Below, piece after piece: positions 36,401 to 51,132 of a stretch of 64,000 nucleotides of DNA (the first letter of the stretch is position 1; every line of letters starts with the position of its first letter). The stretch comes from Cranoglanis bouderius. Lineage: Eukaryota; Chordata; Actinopteri; Siluriformes; Cranoglanididae. The notes beneath the pieces are model-generated. The model had not been told where the DNA came from. It ran no database searches and saw only the letters and a program-made list of their open reading frames with translations. The DNA lies in the NCBI GenBank assembly GCA_023630585.1, contig CM042548.1:6687027-6751026 (forward strand), read 5' to 3'. Both the position numbers and the translations under genes were made by a program.

Positions 36401-39400
36401 TATAAAAGCACCTCCTTATGCTTTTTTTTTTTTTCCCCTCATGAAATCTTTTGCATTTGCATGTACACTTCATTGCACACAAGCAGATTATTATGAGAAT
36501 ATATGCAGTTTCTCAGAAATCAACAAATAACTCTTTCTAGCTGCAGTGTGTGGGCAAGTTCAAAGGTCAGCACAAATGGGTGGGAGTGGAACGAACATTT
36601 AAATATTTAACACAGCTTTAAAACGTGCCTGAGCTGTACAGGGACTCCAGTGCTGTGTGCCCTTTAATTTGGAGAGTATTAATGAGTAATGTGGAAATAA
36701 TTAGCTAAATCCCAGGTGACGTTACTTGTTTGGTTGTGGAAAACATTAATTAATTAACATTTACTAGGCAAAGTCTTCTGATGGTTGTCGTTAAACAGCA
36801 TAACTGGCATTTTGAATGTTTTATTTTGAATCACTTGTCCAGCTTGTTGTTCTGCTAGAAACTTTTATGACTACAGACCTTTTGGTGCAAAGTAGTGGTT
36901 GGAGAACGTCTTGATATCTTATACTATGTGCACATTTAGCAGTAGAGCCTTCTCTTGTATAAAACTTTGAAACAATCAGTGAACAACATTAGGCCATATC
37001 ATGTGACATCCTGTGGCTAGGCGGGGTGGGGGGGATGGGGTTCAGCATTCTGGACTAGCTGCCCCTCTAGAGACCAATTGAAACAGTGCTATACACAAGT
37101 AACTAATGGTGCTTTTATGGTCTTGTGTGCTACATTTGCAGTAAGAATCACTCAGGGTTTGAAAAGAGCTTGCCAGATTGCACATTGAACATCTGCAACA
37201 CTGTGGTAATTAGGTAGTAATGACTGAATGAATAGAGATATGAATCACTTGTGTTTATCTAGTATTGCCACTGCAGATTCTCACAAGGCAACAGAGATTG
37301 AACATGCAATTGAAAGTGCAGATAGGTTCTTACTGAGAATAGGATTCTATAAAGAAGATGACTCTTGAACTTTTTTAGGATGAATTGAATTCTGCGTCCG
37401 AATATCCCTACTACCCTACTATACAGTAAGCGAAAAGCAGTACGCCCAAGGAGTAGTATGTCCGAATTCTCAGTATTCATAAAACAGTAGGAGAGAAATA
37501 CCCGGATGATCTACTGCTTCCTGCCAAGGTTCTGCAGCATGGAACCAATGGACACAGCGCTATGGGTAGATCGGTCAGAATTAAAAATGGCAAAGACTCC
37601 TTTTAAGTGTAAGTGCTATAGGTATTAAACGTTGTTCCTTGTGGTTAAACCGTACTTGTTTAACAACATCTGAGTAAATTGGTTTAAAGGTTTAAACAAG
37701 AAAAAAACAATTAAATTTTTGACATTGTAGGTCACATGACAATGCAAACCTGGCATTATAACATTCATACTACACACATATACTGATCAGTACGTACTGT
37801 ATCAACAACCAAGCAGTACTGAATCGAATCCAGTGGGTACTGTCACAGTACGTGAATTTCGTACGCACGGAAAGTCATGCTCCCTATTTGATTACGCCTC
37901 TAAATACACTTCAGTCTCGAGGTCTAGAATTTTTTTTTTTTTTTAAATAAACAACTTCTTCATGGATTATCGTCTTGAAGAGGAATGCAAACCCAGCACT
38001 CTTGCAGAAGATACTGAGGAACGTTGGGAAAGAAAGAAAAAACACTTTTCTTTTAAAAGGAAAGTTCCTGAAGTCTAATAGCTACCTGTTATACAAGTGT
38101 GAGATGAAAAAATGTGCAATTTGTGGAACTTTTGAAGCACAACAGCACTTCATTTGCATGTGGAAGATCCGAAAACACAACCCAAAGGAATCCCATCTCA
38201 GGAATGGGATAATTTCATAATGGCATCATTTCAAAGCCAAATTTTTGGCATATAGTCATGTCCAAAAAGTATCCCTGTCCAAATGCTATTGGAGATGATC
38301 CATTCGTATTTATACAATACCCATGCTGATAATGAACCCTCACATTTTAATAGCAAGTCTAATTCCATGAATTAATTGGATAACAAAGAAAAGCAAATCT
38401 AATTTCAGTGCCACGCCCATCTGTTGAAACGTTGCCTTGCGGCTCGGTGAGACAAGCTGTGGGTTGATGAAATGTCTAATTATTTGCACCAAACCCCACT
38501 TTGGCAGGAATCATTACATTTGAAATTGAATCTAGTTGTGGAGCTAATTTAGAATGACAAGCTCGGGAAGTCACTAAAGACCCTGGAAAAGGCTCAGGTA
38601 TTCCACCATTTACTGCATCTCCATGACAACACAGTGTCTCTCTCAGCACACATTTGGCTACAGTATGTCAAAAGCTATTATGTGCAAATACATTCTCACA
38701 CACACACACACACACACACACACGGACACGTACACACACGGACACATGCACACACGCACACAAACACAGGCTATCTATTTTCTCTATTAGTGGTCTTGAT
38801 TAGGGCTATTTCAGGATTTCCCAAGGCTTTGTAGCTGGCATTGGAGTTTTGTGATGACTTATCCCGAACTGACAAAGTCCATTGCAGTGGCTGGTGTTTC
38901 AGAGCATCCCTTTGTGAGTTTTGGCATGTCTGACAGGCCGCCTGTGAACTCTCCCAGATTTGGACAGACTGGATTCAAGAGGAGCTCTTTGAGACATCAC
39001 ACTGTGGCATGTCGGCTCTCCTGCAGCGCGACTCAAACACACACAGTCAATAAAGCTGAGCCGGATATGGTTGTGGGGACCATGAGAAACACCCGCAGGC
39101 TCCCTGTTCCCTCTGATTTTAGCTACAGGGGATACACTCTGGGGGGTCTCTGTAATATAGCTGCAGCAGTATGAACTCAGCTGCACAAGAAGAAGCCATT
39201 TTTAACATGCTCTCTCTTTATTCAAGAGATTACTTTTATGTTGGAATTTAACAGCGATTAATTGGAAAGTGGTTAAATGTGAACAAGAGCTGAAATCACA
39301 GGAAGATTGACATTGTAATTGATCAAGACCTTGTACATTAATTACAGGGAGAGAACGACCTCTTGTGGACTTGACAGCTGATTTTAAATATCAGTGCAGT

Positions 39401-42400
39401 GAAGTGACAACAGGTAAGTGAATGAAGAAGAAGAAACAGTACGGGCGTCTGGAATTTGGCACGATTCAGAAACAAAAAAGCCGTTGGCCATTTGTGCTGA
39501 GGCTGAATTCTTCCTAAAATGAATGCCGCAACTGGGATGCATCATTTATAAGCAGACCGAGATTGTGGCTTAAGCAGAAGAAGATGCAGATGATAAACCT
39601 ACCTCAAGTAGCTGAAATGTAAGTGGCACTGAGTCCCTTACTTTTTCTTTATTGTGAAGACTTTTATAAGGTTTTCAGTCACCCAGGATCCAGAGGCAGT
39701 TTGGGGAACACCTAGGGATGCCAATCTATTGCAGGGTACCATGCCCACTCACATTCACACACTTATTTTCACCTAGAGGCAATTTAGCGTGGCCAATACA
39801 CATACCTGCGTGTTTTTGTGAGGTGGGAGGAAACAGGAGTACCCAGAGAAAACCCACACAAGCAAGGGAGACCATGCAAAACTCCACACAGACAGTAACC
39901 CAAGTGCAGGATGAAAGCTAGGGACCCTGGAGCTATGAGGTCTCAGCTCTACAAGCTGCTCGTTTTCTAATTTTCCCACTAATCAGAACCAGTGAAGCGT
40001 CTCGGATTAATTTTGAAACATCCTGTCACCTTGACTTGCTACAACAAGCCCTCTGAAATTATGACACTTTGGGGGTACTACTAATTTCATCATCACACTC
40101 CCATTTATTGAGATCACTGACACTCTCCAGATTCTGTTTTTTAGTGCATGACTGGCAGTGTGCATCTTGTGTTGTCATGTATCAGAGATCAGTGTTTCAT
40201 CTGTCTAAGGAGTCATACATTTTATATTTACATTTGCAGCATTTAGCGGAGAGTCATATCTCCCTCAAAAACATATCGTTCTGCTAGTTCAATAGGTCAG
40301 GGTCTAAGAATACCATCGAGCTAAGAGAACCTAATAGAATTACAAGAAAGCTCCTGAGTGGTGCAACAGAAACGCGTTCACCCTATCGTCCGGAGATCAC
40401 AAGTTCAAATACTTGCAATACCACAGCCATCTGTGGCCAGAAGTCAAGAGAGCACAATTGGCCATGGGTGGGAGTGATGGCATATTCCCTTTCCCTGGTC
40501 AATCAGATCAACACTAGCCAGTTACAGGTGTCTGTGAGCTCATGCATGCAAAAGAGGGCAGATAGTACTTTCCTCCGAGTGTGTTACCCTGCCCTGGTAG
40601 GGGAGAGTCAGCTAGTGAGTGATGGGAATTGGCGAGATCAAACTGGGGAGATTTTTTAAAATAAATTAAGGAGGTGCTAATTCAAGTAGAGGTAGGTCTT
40701 TAGTCTTCGTTGGAAGACAGCCAGTGATTCAGCTGTTCGGACAGATAGAGGAAGTTCATTCGATTACTGAGTCGTGATCATTGCAGCTGTTGGAGTGGTG
40801 TGTGTTGTGTTGGCTGGAGGATGACCAGGTAGACTATGTGGTAGTGGTAGCTCAGTGGGCAAGACATTGGGCTTCTGATTGGAAATCTGCCAATCTGCCA
40901 CTGCTGGGCCTTTGAGCAAGGCCCTTAACCCTCAACTGCTCAGTTGTATAAAAAATGAGATAAATGTAAGTCACTCTGGATAAGGGCATCTGCCAACTGC
41001 CGTAAATAAACCTACAGAAAGCTCATCCAGTCTCTACTGAAAATGTTGCAATTTTTTAGTAATTATGTATTTTGTGCACACACTCACATAATACACAGTA
41101 ACCCTGTTCACTCGGATGCTCCCAGCATGCTATTTCACAGACTTGTGCTTAATTAGAGAAGATGCGCTGACTGAATTGAGAATTGAGCACAGGGTGGAAT
41201 GGAATATTCATAATTTTTTATTGTGAAGATGAATGGGTTGCACAGGGTTCGTACCTTTGCTCTGCACCTGTTAAATAGGAGCTTGTGCGGGTAAGAGAGC
41301 AAGAAGGAAAAGGAGATTTATCTTTTTAATATTTTAATATTCCCTTTCCCCCTTATTATATTTATTTCAAGAACAATGTTTAGTCGTGTTTATGTGACCC
41401 TTTAGTCAGATGGAAAAGATGGTGATACAGTGTTATGGTTTTGGGTTTTTTTAAACCCTGTGGTGTGTTTGTTTTGTTACACCGTGTATATAATTGTGGT
41501 TCTATTGACACTTGCAAATGTTTTTCAGACCCAAAGCCATTTGCGATGATGAGCTTGAGCTTGCTTTGTACCCACTGGGGTGTTCCATATTGATGCTATA
41601 TAAGGATGGTTTCTCACCTATTAGTCGGTTTTTTGGAGTCCGAACAGAGCAAAATTGCTATTTGGTTTAGATCAGTATCACATTTGACATAATTAAATGA
41701 ATGAAAAAACAACAACAAAAAAAATATTGGCCATTTGGCATGTAGGACTGAAAACACACTTGTAAAATGCGTTCATTCATTGGTCAGAAATATGGAGATT
41801 GAAAAAGGGTAAATAAACCTTTGCCAAGTGTGCATAGAAATCACAAAAATCACCTGAACACAGATAATATGGAGCTTGTGCTAAAAAAAATGAATTTATA
41901 TTTATATAAATAACTAGTCTAAAACATTTTGTGCAAAAATTTCCACAATATTTCCGTAGTACTACAGCTCTGTCATTTGGCTCAGTTTGCACCTCGCAGC
42001 TCAGTTTAGCGGCTCACATCTACAGGATGTTGTGAAAATACACAGCATGTTGATTTACTTCCTGCAGTTGGGTTGATTCTTAGCTGGATTACTTTTTCAC
42101 TGCAATCGAACCGCACTAGTGTTCACTCAAACCCGGACTGAGACTACCTCGCTCAGATGCTCTCGGGCCGCTTGTTTTGGTCTACACCCACCGAGTGTGA
42201 TTGCTGTGTCCTCACCTGGCCAAATGAATGGGGTGGGGGGGGGGGGTAATGTGTCAGGATTGAATTCAAATGGACTAAATACTGCTTATGTGAAATCTGC
42301 TTCTGAGCCTGGGAGCAGTCCAGGGAACCTTTTTAAAAAAACATTGGTCTGGGGCTTGCTAAGCTAGCCACTCTCAGTGCTGCATGCCAAGTAATGTGAT

Positions 42401-45400
42401 TGGTTCAACTACTCCTGTTTAAAGTTGCGTGATGGCTGGGAAAGGGTTAATATAGTCAGCAGAGGAGACAGGACACCTCCTGATATATGGAGCGACGAAT
42501 GCATTCAAACACAAATGGCCACAACTCATAAAAATTCTGAATTGTTTTTATATACAGTACTGTGTAAAAGTTTTAGGCACCTTTGTTATATATTTATGTG
42601 GTATACTTTGTACAAAAAACATTTTAGATTCCCAAACATTAGTTTTCTAGCACAGAATTAAATGTTACAGAAAAATGTTTGTATGTCATTAAAGAAAGCA
42701 GCATATTATGTAAGAGACACTTTTCAGACAAAAAACACAATGAAGGCTGCTGGGTTTTGCTGCAAAAATAAGAAGCGAGTGCGAAAGTCAAAGTCTCCAG
42801 AAGAACTGTGTCTGGTTCTGCATGATGCTCAATAAAACTTACCAGCTCATTTCCTTATAAAACTGCACAAATTGTACCATAGACTACTATTTTTATCCAA
42901 ATTTTTTTTTTGTCACACTAAATATTGACTTTTTTTTTTTTTTTTTTTTTACATTTGTTTAATTTACTACTGTTTACTGCTCTTTATGGTATTTTTTTTT
43001 TAAATGTAGAAACATTATTATCGTTATTATTATTTTGAACATCTTTGCTCTAGAGCATTTCTTTGCATGTGCCTAAAAACCTTTGCACAGTACTGTACAC
43101 GAGCAGCTTATACTACAAGGTACAACACTGATCAAGGCTACACTTGATCAGTGTTGAGATAAAGTAAAAAATAAACTTCCATCAGCAGTATTTGAAAGCA
43201 TACGATTTATCATTGAGAAAGACAGGAAGAAATTATGCATCACTATTATTGATCAATATAGGCCTAACAATAAAACCACACATTCATGGTACTAGTTAAT
43301 GTCATGGGACTAATTTGTATTGTATTATTTGGGTCTTTATTTTTTTTTGTATTTGTATTCATTTATATTGAATACAAACACAATCCTTTGGATTGTGTGT
43401 TATGTTATGATTTTCTATTATCCTTGGTAATTTGATGTGTATTTATATTACTACTGATGAGTGTGTTGCATTACCAAGGTTACTGTAATTGCTTGCACTT
43501 ACAACATTGTGAAAAATGCATGTCTTCTTGTATGAGATCGGCTCAACAATACATGCACAAAGTGACATAATGGAGCCACTTTTTGTAAGAAATTCGTTTA
43601 TGTGACAGAAACCTGAGCTTATGAGTCCCTCCCCCAAACAATCCCAGAATCTGTTAAGTGTGAAAACACCGTAAAAGAAAGTTGATTTTGGAACCTTTCT
43701 CTGAGCGTAGGCAGAAGACATCACAACCAAACCGATTCCCATTTGGCCTGGTTAGACAAAAAGTCTAACTTATGATCTTCTGTACCCTTCTCTCTTTTGC
43801 ACAAGAAATTACAGCTGAGACGGACAGTCAGATAAAATCAATATTTAATCACCTTGTGAGATAGCCTGGCCAACGAGGACTAGGAAAATGAGCAGAGAGC
43901 AAAAAAAAAAAAAGCGAGCGGTGTTGGCCCCTTGATCTCAGGTATCTGGACTGACATTTGTTTTTTATGTCAGCTTGTCACCTTTGGTGCCTCTTTATTC
44001 ATCTGCATGATTGGAAATCAGGATACTGATAACAAGTTGATTCATTTGCATAAACAAGTGTGTGTGTGTGTTCATTTATCCATCCATCCATTTTCTGTAC
44101 TGCTTATCCTACACAGGGTCATGGGGGAGCCAGGAGCCTATCCCAGGGGACTCGGGGCACAAGGTGGGGGACACCCTGGACAGTGTGCCAACCCATCACA
44201 GGGCACAATCTCACACACACTCACACGCCCATTCACACACTGCAAACAATTTAGAGATTTCAGTCAGCCTACATCGCATGTCTTTGGACTGGGGGAGGAA
44301 ATCGGAGTACCCAGAGGAAGCCCCCGAAGCACAGGGAGAATATGCAAGCTCTGCGCACACAGGGCAGAGGCGGGAATCGAACCGCCAACCCCAGAGGTGC
44401 AAGACAAATGTGCTAACCACTAAGATACCCCTCCCCCCCTTTCATTCATCCATCCATACATACATACATAATGTAAGCTTTAAGTAACCCACCATGTTAT
44501 TTTCTTTTTAGTGAGCTTGGTGAGAGGAATGGCATGCTTTAACACACTCATCCTCATAGCTTCTCTCCCAGTGACGACATCATGCTATTATTAAAGGTGT
44601 TGCTCTGTTGGATAAATTTCACACAGCAGAAATAGCAGGGGTGCATTATAACTCTGCTTGACAAATTTCCACAACCCTTCATTTTAGCTGTCAGGTATTA
44701 TTTGGAGAGTTGGGAAAAGTGGTTGTGGGCTAGACTTTATTCGACATTAAAGCACTTACTCCTTCCACAGCAATGGGATCATGATTCTGTCGTGTCTCTC
44801 TTTATGCCCTGTCACACACATTGCAAAAAAAAATTCTCTTCACCATTAACATCTCAACATCTGCAGAGTAAGTGGTACTATTGCAGAAAATGCAGCTCTC
44901 TGGCGAATCTCGACTTTATTATCCGGTCTTCATGGTAAGCGTGGTCATCTGGCCAAAGCATGTTTGCAAAAAGGAGGATAAATTAAATCTTTACATGAAC
45001 CACTCCTAAACTTACTCTCTGCTCCCAAACCACTGCAGGGTGGGGTATGAGATGGATGAGTCATTAAACTGCTCTCCCACTCTCTTCTCCTTTGCCCCCT
45101 GTCTCCTTTCCTATGTCTTTGCGGACTTGTGACCAGCAACTTTACATTTTTTCCTCCTGATGCAGAGGAAGCCAACACCGTACACTTACCGACTCAGTGC
45201 CGTGAAGTGCTTTTACCTGAGCAGCGCCTACAGGGGGTCTGTACAATAACACAGAAATCCCTCAACACGGTCAACCTGTGAATGTTCAGATCTAATTACA
45301 CTGAAATTCAGAGTGTCTGACTCATCTCCGCTATCCTGCTAATTAAACCACAGCAGCCCCAGTAGCTGTAGTCACTCTGCTGTGTACCAGTGTGCTTAAT

Positions 45401-48400
45401 TGTAGATTGTCCACTCGCACTCAGCACTCACAATATTCTCATGGGCTTTGTACACACATCAAAGCGAATATGATTTATTTATTATTTTTTTTTTTTTATT
45501 TATTTTTTTTTTTTTTACAATCCTATTTGTAGTGTCCAGATTGCAAATTACATGCAATCAAATCTGATTTGTTTTTTCAGGCTTGATTTGTTTGTTTAGA
45601 AGTTTTAAGGAAAAATCCATTCTGAGCAGTTTACATATCGATATTCATAACTACAGTGATCTTCCACTGTGCAAGATTTCTTTTATTGGCATTCTGGCGC
45701 CAGTGGGAAATAGCCCTTGCTTCATCTTTACCTAAAGAGACTGATGCACCAGCGCTTTAGTCCTTCAGCTCTCTCACTTCCTCATCTGTACACTCTGCTA
45801 ATGCGTCCCTCAACACCGTCAACTTGTCATCTTGTAGGTCTCTGCTGTAACTCTGTGCAGCCGCATCGTATAACTGCATTGCATTCGCTTTCTTTGAGTC
45901 CAGCATTTGCAATCTCTACTCCTTTTAAATGAGATTATTCATTAGCATGATGTTTAATGTCGCCGGAAAATGGTGAGTAAGAAAAGAAGCTGTAAAAGAC
46001 GACTGTTATCATTTCTCACTTATAAGAATATTCTCCTATTAAACACTTTTTTGTAACTGAGCTAACAGTGTCCCTGTGTGACATCAGTGTGGCAGACCAG
46101 CGTTAATGTCTCACAGGACTAACAAAAATACAGCAGCAACCAACAAATTGACACTAGAATCATTACGCAAGTCACAAATATTTCAATAAGAACATATTTA
46201 AAGAGTGGACTTTTCCTTGTATTGACATAGGTGGGCCTTGGTTCTGAATGTATTCAACACAGACAATGAAAACCGAAAAGTTTTTAAATGAAAAAAGACC
46301 CAAAAGACCCTCTAGACCCACATACTCTCCTAACCTGCCTTCATGCTTGTTTTTGTCCATGTTCTTATTCTTGCTGTTGACGTCAAGAAGCGCTGCACAC
46401 GGAATAACAAAAAAACTCCCACATGAAATCTGATTTGGCCGGGCAGACTGAGCCACATGTTCAGAAATCCAATGTTTATTAGATTTGACCCCTACATACA
46501 AATGTGGCTAGAATCTGATTGGAAATGGTTGACTTTCATGTGATATTTCTTTCTGTTTCAGACTGACAAGAGAGAAAAGCTTTTTTGGTTTAAATTGGAT
46601 ATGGTGAGAAAAAAAAATGTATTCTTCAGTCTAACTAACTGACTGACTAACTAACAGATATACAGTACTCTTTTAGGCACCCTATTTTTTTAGTACTCCC
46701 TTTGTTATACATTTTTCATTTAATGACTTCTACATTATCAATTCAGTACAAAAAAAAAAAAAAACATTTTAGATTCCCAAACATTAGTTTTCTAGCCCAA
46801 AATTAAATGTTACAGAAAAATGTTTGTATGTCATTAAAGAAAGCAGCATATTATGTAAGAGACACTTTTCAGACAAAAAAAACACAATGAAGGCTGCTGG
46901 GTTTTGCTGCAAAAATAAGAAAGTCAAAGTCTCCAGAAGAACTGTGGTTGGTTCTGCAAGATGCTCAATAAAACTTACCAGCTCATTTCCTTATAAAACT
47001 GCACTAATTGTACCGGAGACTAGTTATTTTATTTTTTTTGTCACACCAAATATTGACTTTGTTTCATTTACTACTGTTTACTGCTCTTTACGGTATTTTC
47101 TTTCATGTAGAAACATTTAATTTAATTATTTTGAAGGCATCTTTGCATCTCGACAGACTTTTGCACAGTACTGTAGTTTTCGAAATCCAGGTTTTGGCCC
47201 CTTTCAAAGTTATGAGTCATATTTACGACTCATAATTAGTCAGAATTACGTCATGTATTGAATGAAAAAAAAAAAACAAATCCTTAAAAAGCAGACCACA
47301 TGACTGATGAATTTGTGGACGACGTCTATTTCCACAGATTTACTAAGTCGGCATTTTGCGCCAAATAATAAGCTCTGAGAAGACGCACATGGCTTAATGC
47401 AACTGTAGTGAAGATGACGCAGCAAAGAAATCTTTAAAATATATTCAAAACTATAAAGCAGACAAAGGAAACAAAGGAGAGACGCAAGCCATTTGATGAG
47501 AGGGTAATCCATTCTGTTAACTCTGTAGTTACAAGCAAATAAATAGTGAAATGGAATGATTTGGTTAGCTAACGTTAGCTGGCTTCTGAACGTAATCAAC
47601 ATTGCATAAAATGTGTGGGTGTTGTCTAAGCTTATATCACCGACGATTCTTCAGTACAATTGGCTCCTTTTATTACAGTTGGAGCTGAGCAGTAGTCTGG
47701 CATCTGCCACAATTCACAGGCCCTCACTCTCTGCTTGATTGTTCTTAACATTTCTCCACCTCTTTTACCCCAACCTTCCACCTCGTACTCTCTCTCTTTT
47801 CTACTCTCCTGTTTCTCCTCTCGTTCCCTCCCACACAGCATACAGCTGCCTGGTGCTTCTGTTATGCAGTTCATTACTGTCAATTACAGTGACTCATATC
47901 TCCAGCTTGGCATCGCATTCACAGGTGGCTCCTCCCAACAAAAGCACAGATGCCACACAGAATCACACTCGCTCGACTCCCATCTCTGTCATGCATGATT
48001 ACAAGTACTGATTATAGCCGTGGATCACTAGATCATCACTAGACATCTATTTCTTTTAGTAAATGGTTATTTTATTTCAGTTTATAAATCATAACATCAT
48101 TCATTTAAATTAAATGCACATCTAAAGCATAAACCATATTAAAGTAAATTAAACATCAATAGGAAATGGACTACTTGTAGATTTTGGGCATCTACAAGCC
48201 AAAGATGGTCTTATACACTCAATAATACTGGGTAGGACATAGCCTTTGCTCACAGAACAGCCTCAATTCTTCATGGCATGGATTCCACAACATTTTTATT
48301 TTGAGATTCTGGTCCATATTGACATGATTGCATCACATAATCGCTGCAGATTTGTCAGCTGCGCATTCATCTCCCGTTCAGATCTGGTGGCAGGGTAAGC

Positions 48401-51100
48401 CACTGAACTGAAGTACACTGAGCTCATTGTCATGTTTGTGGAACCAGTTTAAGACTTGTGCTTCGTGATGTGTCACTTTATCATGCTGGAAGTAGCCATT
48501 ATAAGATGGCCATAACTTGTGGCCATAAAGGCATGCATGTGGTCAACAACAATACTCGGATAGGCTGTGGAATTCGAACGATGTTCGATTGGTATTTAGG
48601 GGATCGATGTGAACCAAGAAAACATTCCCCACACCATTACATCACCTCCACCAGCCTGAACTGTAGACACAAGGCATGTTGGGTCCATGGATTCATGCCA
48701 GTTGAGGCCAGTCTGTGTAAACTCTTATAAGAGACTTATACATGAGATCAAGCAGTGTCTGAAATACTTATACCAACCCATCTGGCACCAACACCCATAC
48801 CACACATCAAGTAAAGCACACGATTGGCTGATTGGATAATTGCGTGAATGTGCAGGCATACATGTATTCCTAATAAAGTACACTATATGGCCAAACGTAT
48901 TTGGACACCTGACCTTCACACTCCTATGTTGGCCATCCACAATTATATAAAATGACTTTGCATGCTGTTGTGTTAAGATTTCCCTTCACTGGAACTAAGA
49001 GGCCCAAACATGTTCCAGCATGACAGTGCCCCTCTCTAATTGTATAATTTTCCTCATTTAATAAATTACATAGAGTCTATTAGCCAGGCAACTTCAGATG
49101 TGGGACTGGTTGATTTACAGGGTGTATTTTGTCTATGAGCTCTAAGAGGTGCAATGTGTATAGTGTTCGGTTTTGGCAGCCAGAGGTAGTTTGGTGAAAC
49201 ACTTAAGATAGCTGTATGAGGACAGAGCTACAAGTTAATATCTATCCATCCATCTATCCGTCTTCCCTACCGCTTATCCTACACGAGGTCACGGGGGAGT
49301 CTGGAGCCTATCCCAGGGAACTTGGGGCACAAGGTGAGGGACACCCTAGACGGGGTGCCAACCCATTGCATCACACACTCACACATTCACACACCCATTC
49401 ATACACAATGGACAATTTAGAGATGCTAATCAGCCTACGATGCATGTCTTTGGGAGAAAACCGGAGTACCCGAAGAAAACCCCAAAACTCGGGGAGATTT
49501 GTGCGAGGCAAACGTGCCAACCACTAAGCCACCGTGTCCCCACAAGTTAACATCTAATGCCTTTTAATTATTGTTGCAGAAGCTGTTCCAAAAAAATATT
49601 TCTTATACAAAACATATGAATTAAGTTAGCTTGGGACATTACAAAGGAGAGCAAGACTCCTCACAGTCAGCAACCCAAACTCAGGATCGAACCAGGAACC
49701 CCGGAGCTGTAATTTGGCAACACTTTTTGTACTGATTCAACGTGTTTAAGTTTAGCAAAACTTGTCTATAGCAAAATAAATATGTAACATATGTATATCC
49801 ACCTAGGCCATGCTTGAAAAGCACAGTGACTGTATTTAATCTGTCTGCCTGCTCAGTTCACTCCTTCCTGTCAGCCACTGCTGTCTGTGCCTCTGCCTTA
49901 ATTAGATCTGCTAATGAGCTGAGAGGAGATTGAACTACGGAGACGTCAGGTCCAGACAACTTCTTTCCCCCTCCCTTGTTCAGCCTGGCTGTTCTCTCCA
50001 TTTGAAGAGAATCAGGGAGCTTTCGGCTATTAGTGTGCCATTAGGACCCTTTCTGTCATTTCCTAAGCAGAGCTGCAAAACTTCAGCTCTGTGATTTGTC
50101 AGGCCTAATATGGTCGATCAGCCTCAGCTCATTAAAACCCATGTGAAGTGCGAGTTGCATTTAACAATACTAATTCCCTCGAATTGAGTGGAGTATATTC
50201 AGTTGAATCTCCATAAAGCCATTATTGCAAGGGGAAATTGGTCCTCTGGCACTTTTTCAAACTTGCATATTAGAGGCTGAATGTTTTAAAAACTTTGATT
50301 ATTTCATTTCATCCTCTGCAACATACTAATGTCTTGGACCAATATCAAGAGAGCGTGTTTTTGTGCATTTTTGACTGTTGTGTTTTGCAGGTGTGTTTAA
50401 ACATAGGTGTACAAATGCAAACCACCAAGCATGTAAACACAGAAATGAAAGTGTTTCAATTTACACCTTGCCCATCTCACCCCATGACCTGTTAGGTATG
50501 CCTCATCCCTGGCTCATTGTTAGCTACAGTGCTTGTTGTTGTTTTTTTAACATGCTTTTTAACAAAGCACTTAGCACTTAGATGATTCATCTGATGCATA
50601 CACACAATGGTTAGGTCTGACAACTTGTTTATTAAAAGAGTGTCAGGTAGATGGTTTCTTCCGAGGGACAAGCCTACTGAACTGTATATTCTGACGGAGA
50701 GAAGAAACACAATATTTTCTGGATGGCTCAAATGTCATGAGAAACGAGAGTGGTGCAGGGAGCATTTGGCTGCACATAGGCCTATTTCTGGTGTAAAGCC
50801 GCACTACTGGCCTCCAAATGCAGAAAAGGATTCAGCAGACAGGCAAGACAGATGGCCATCCAAGATCTCATGGACCTCTAAAGACCTATAAGATCCCACA
50901 ACTGCACATTCGGTGAATCATCATCTCTTTACACCAGGAGTCAAGCAGTGGAGGCTGAAATGGGCAAATATTGCTCTGGTTAATATTTACTAGGGATGCA
51001 TCTGTAAATGGTAATGGTAAATGGTCTGCACTTATATAGCGCCTTTTAACCTTCGCGGTTCACAAAGCGCTTTACACACATATTCAGCCATTCACACACA

Positions 51101-51132
<32 letters not shown>

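Noticed and set aside
37390..37870. Possible MITE with wording such as CAGTATTCATAAAACAGTAG
   Set aside because: I could not find matching inverted ends or a target duplication.
38851..39186. Overlapping ORFs on both strands of about 100 codons
   Set aside because: No motif and both strands open equally; I cannot support a gene.
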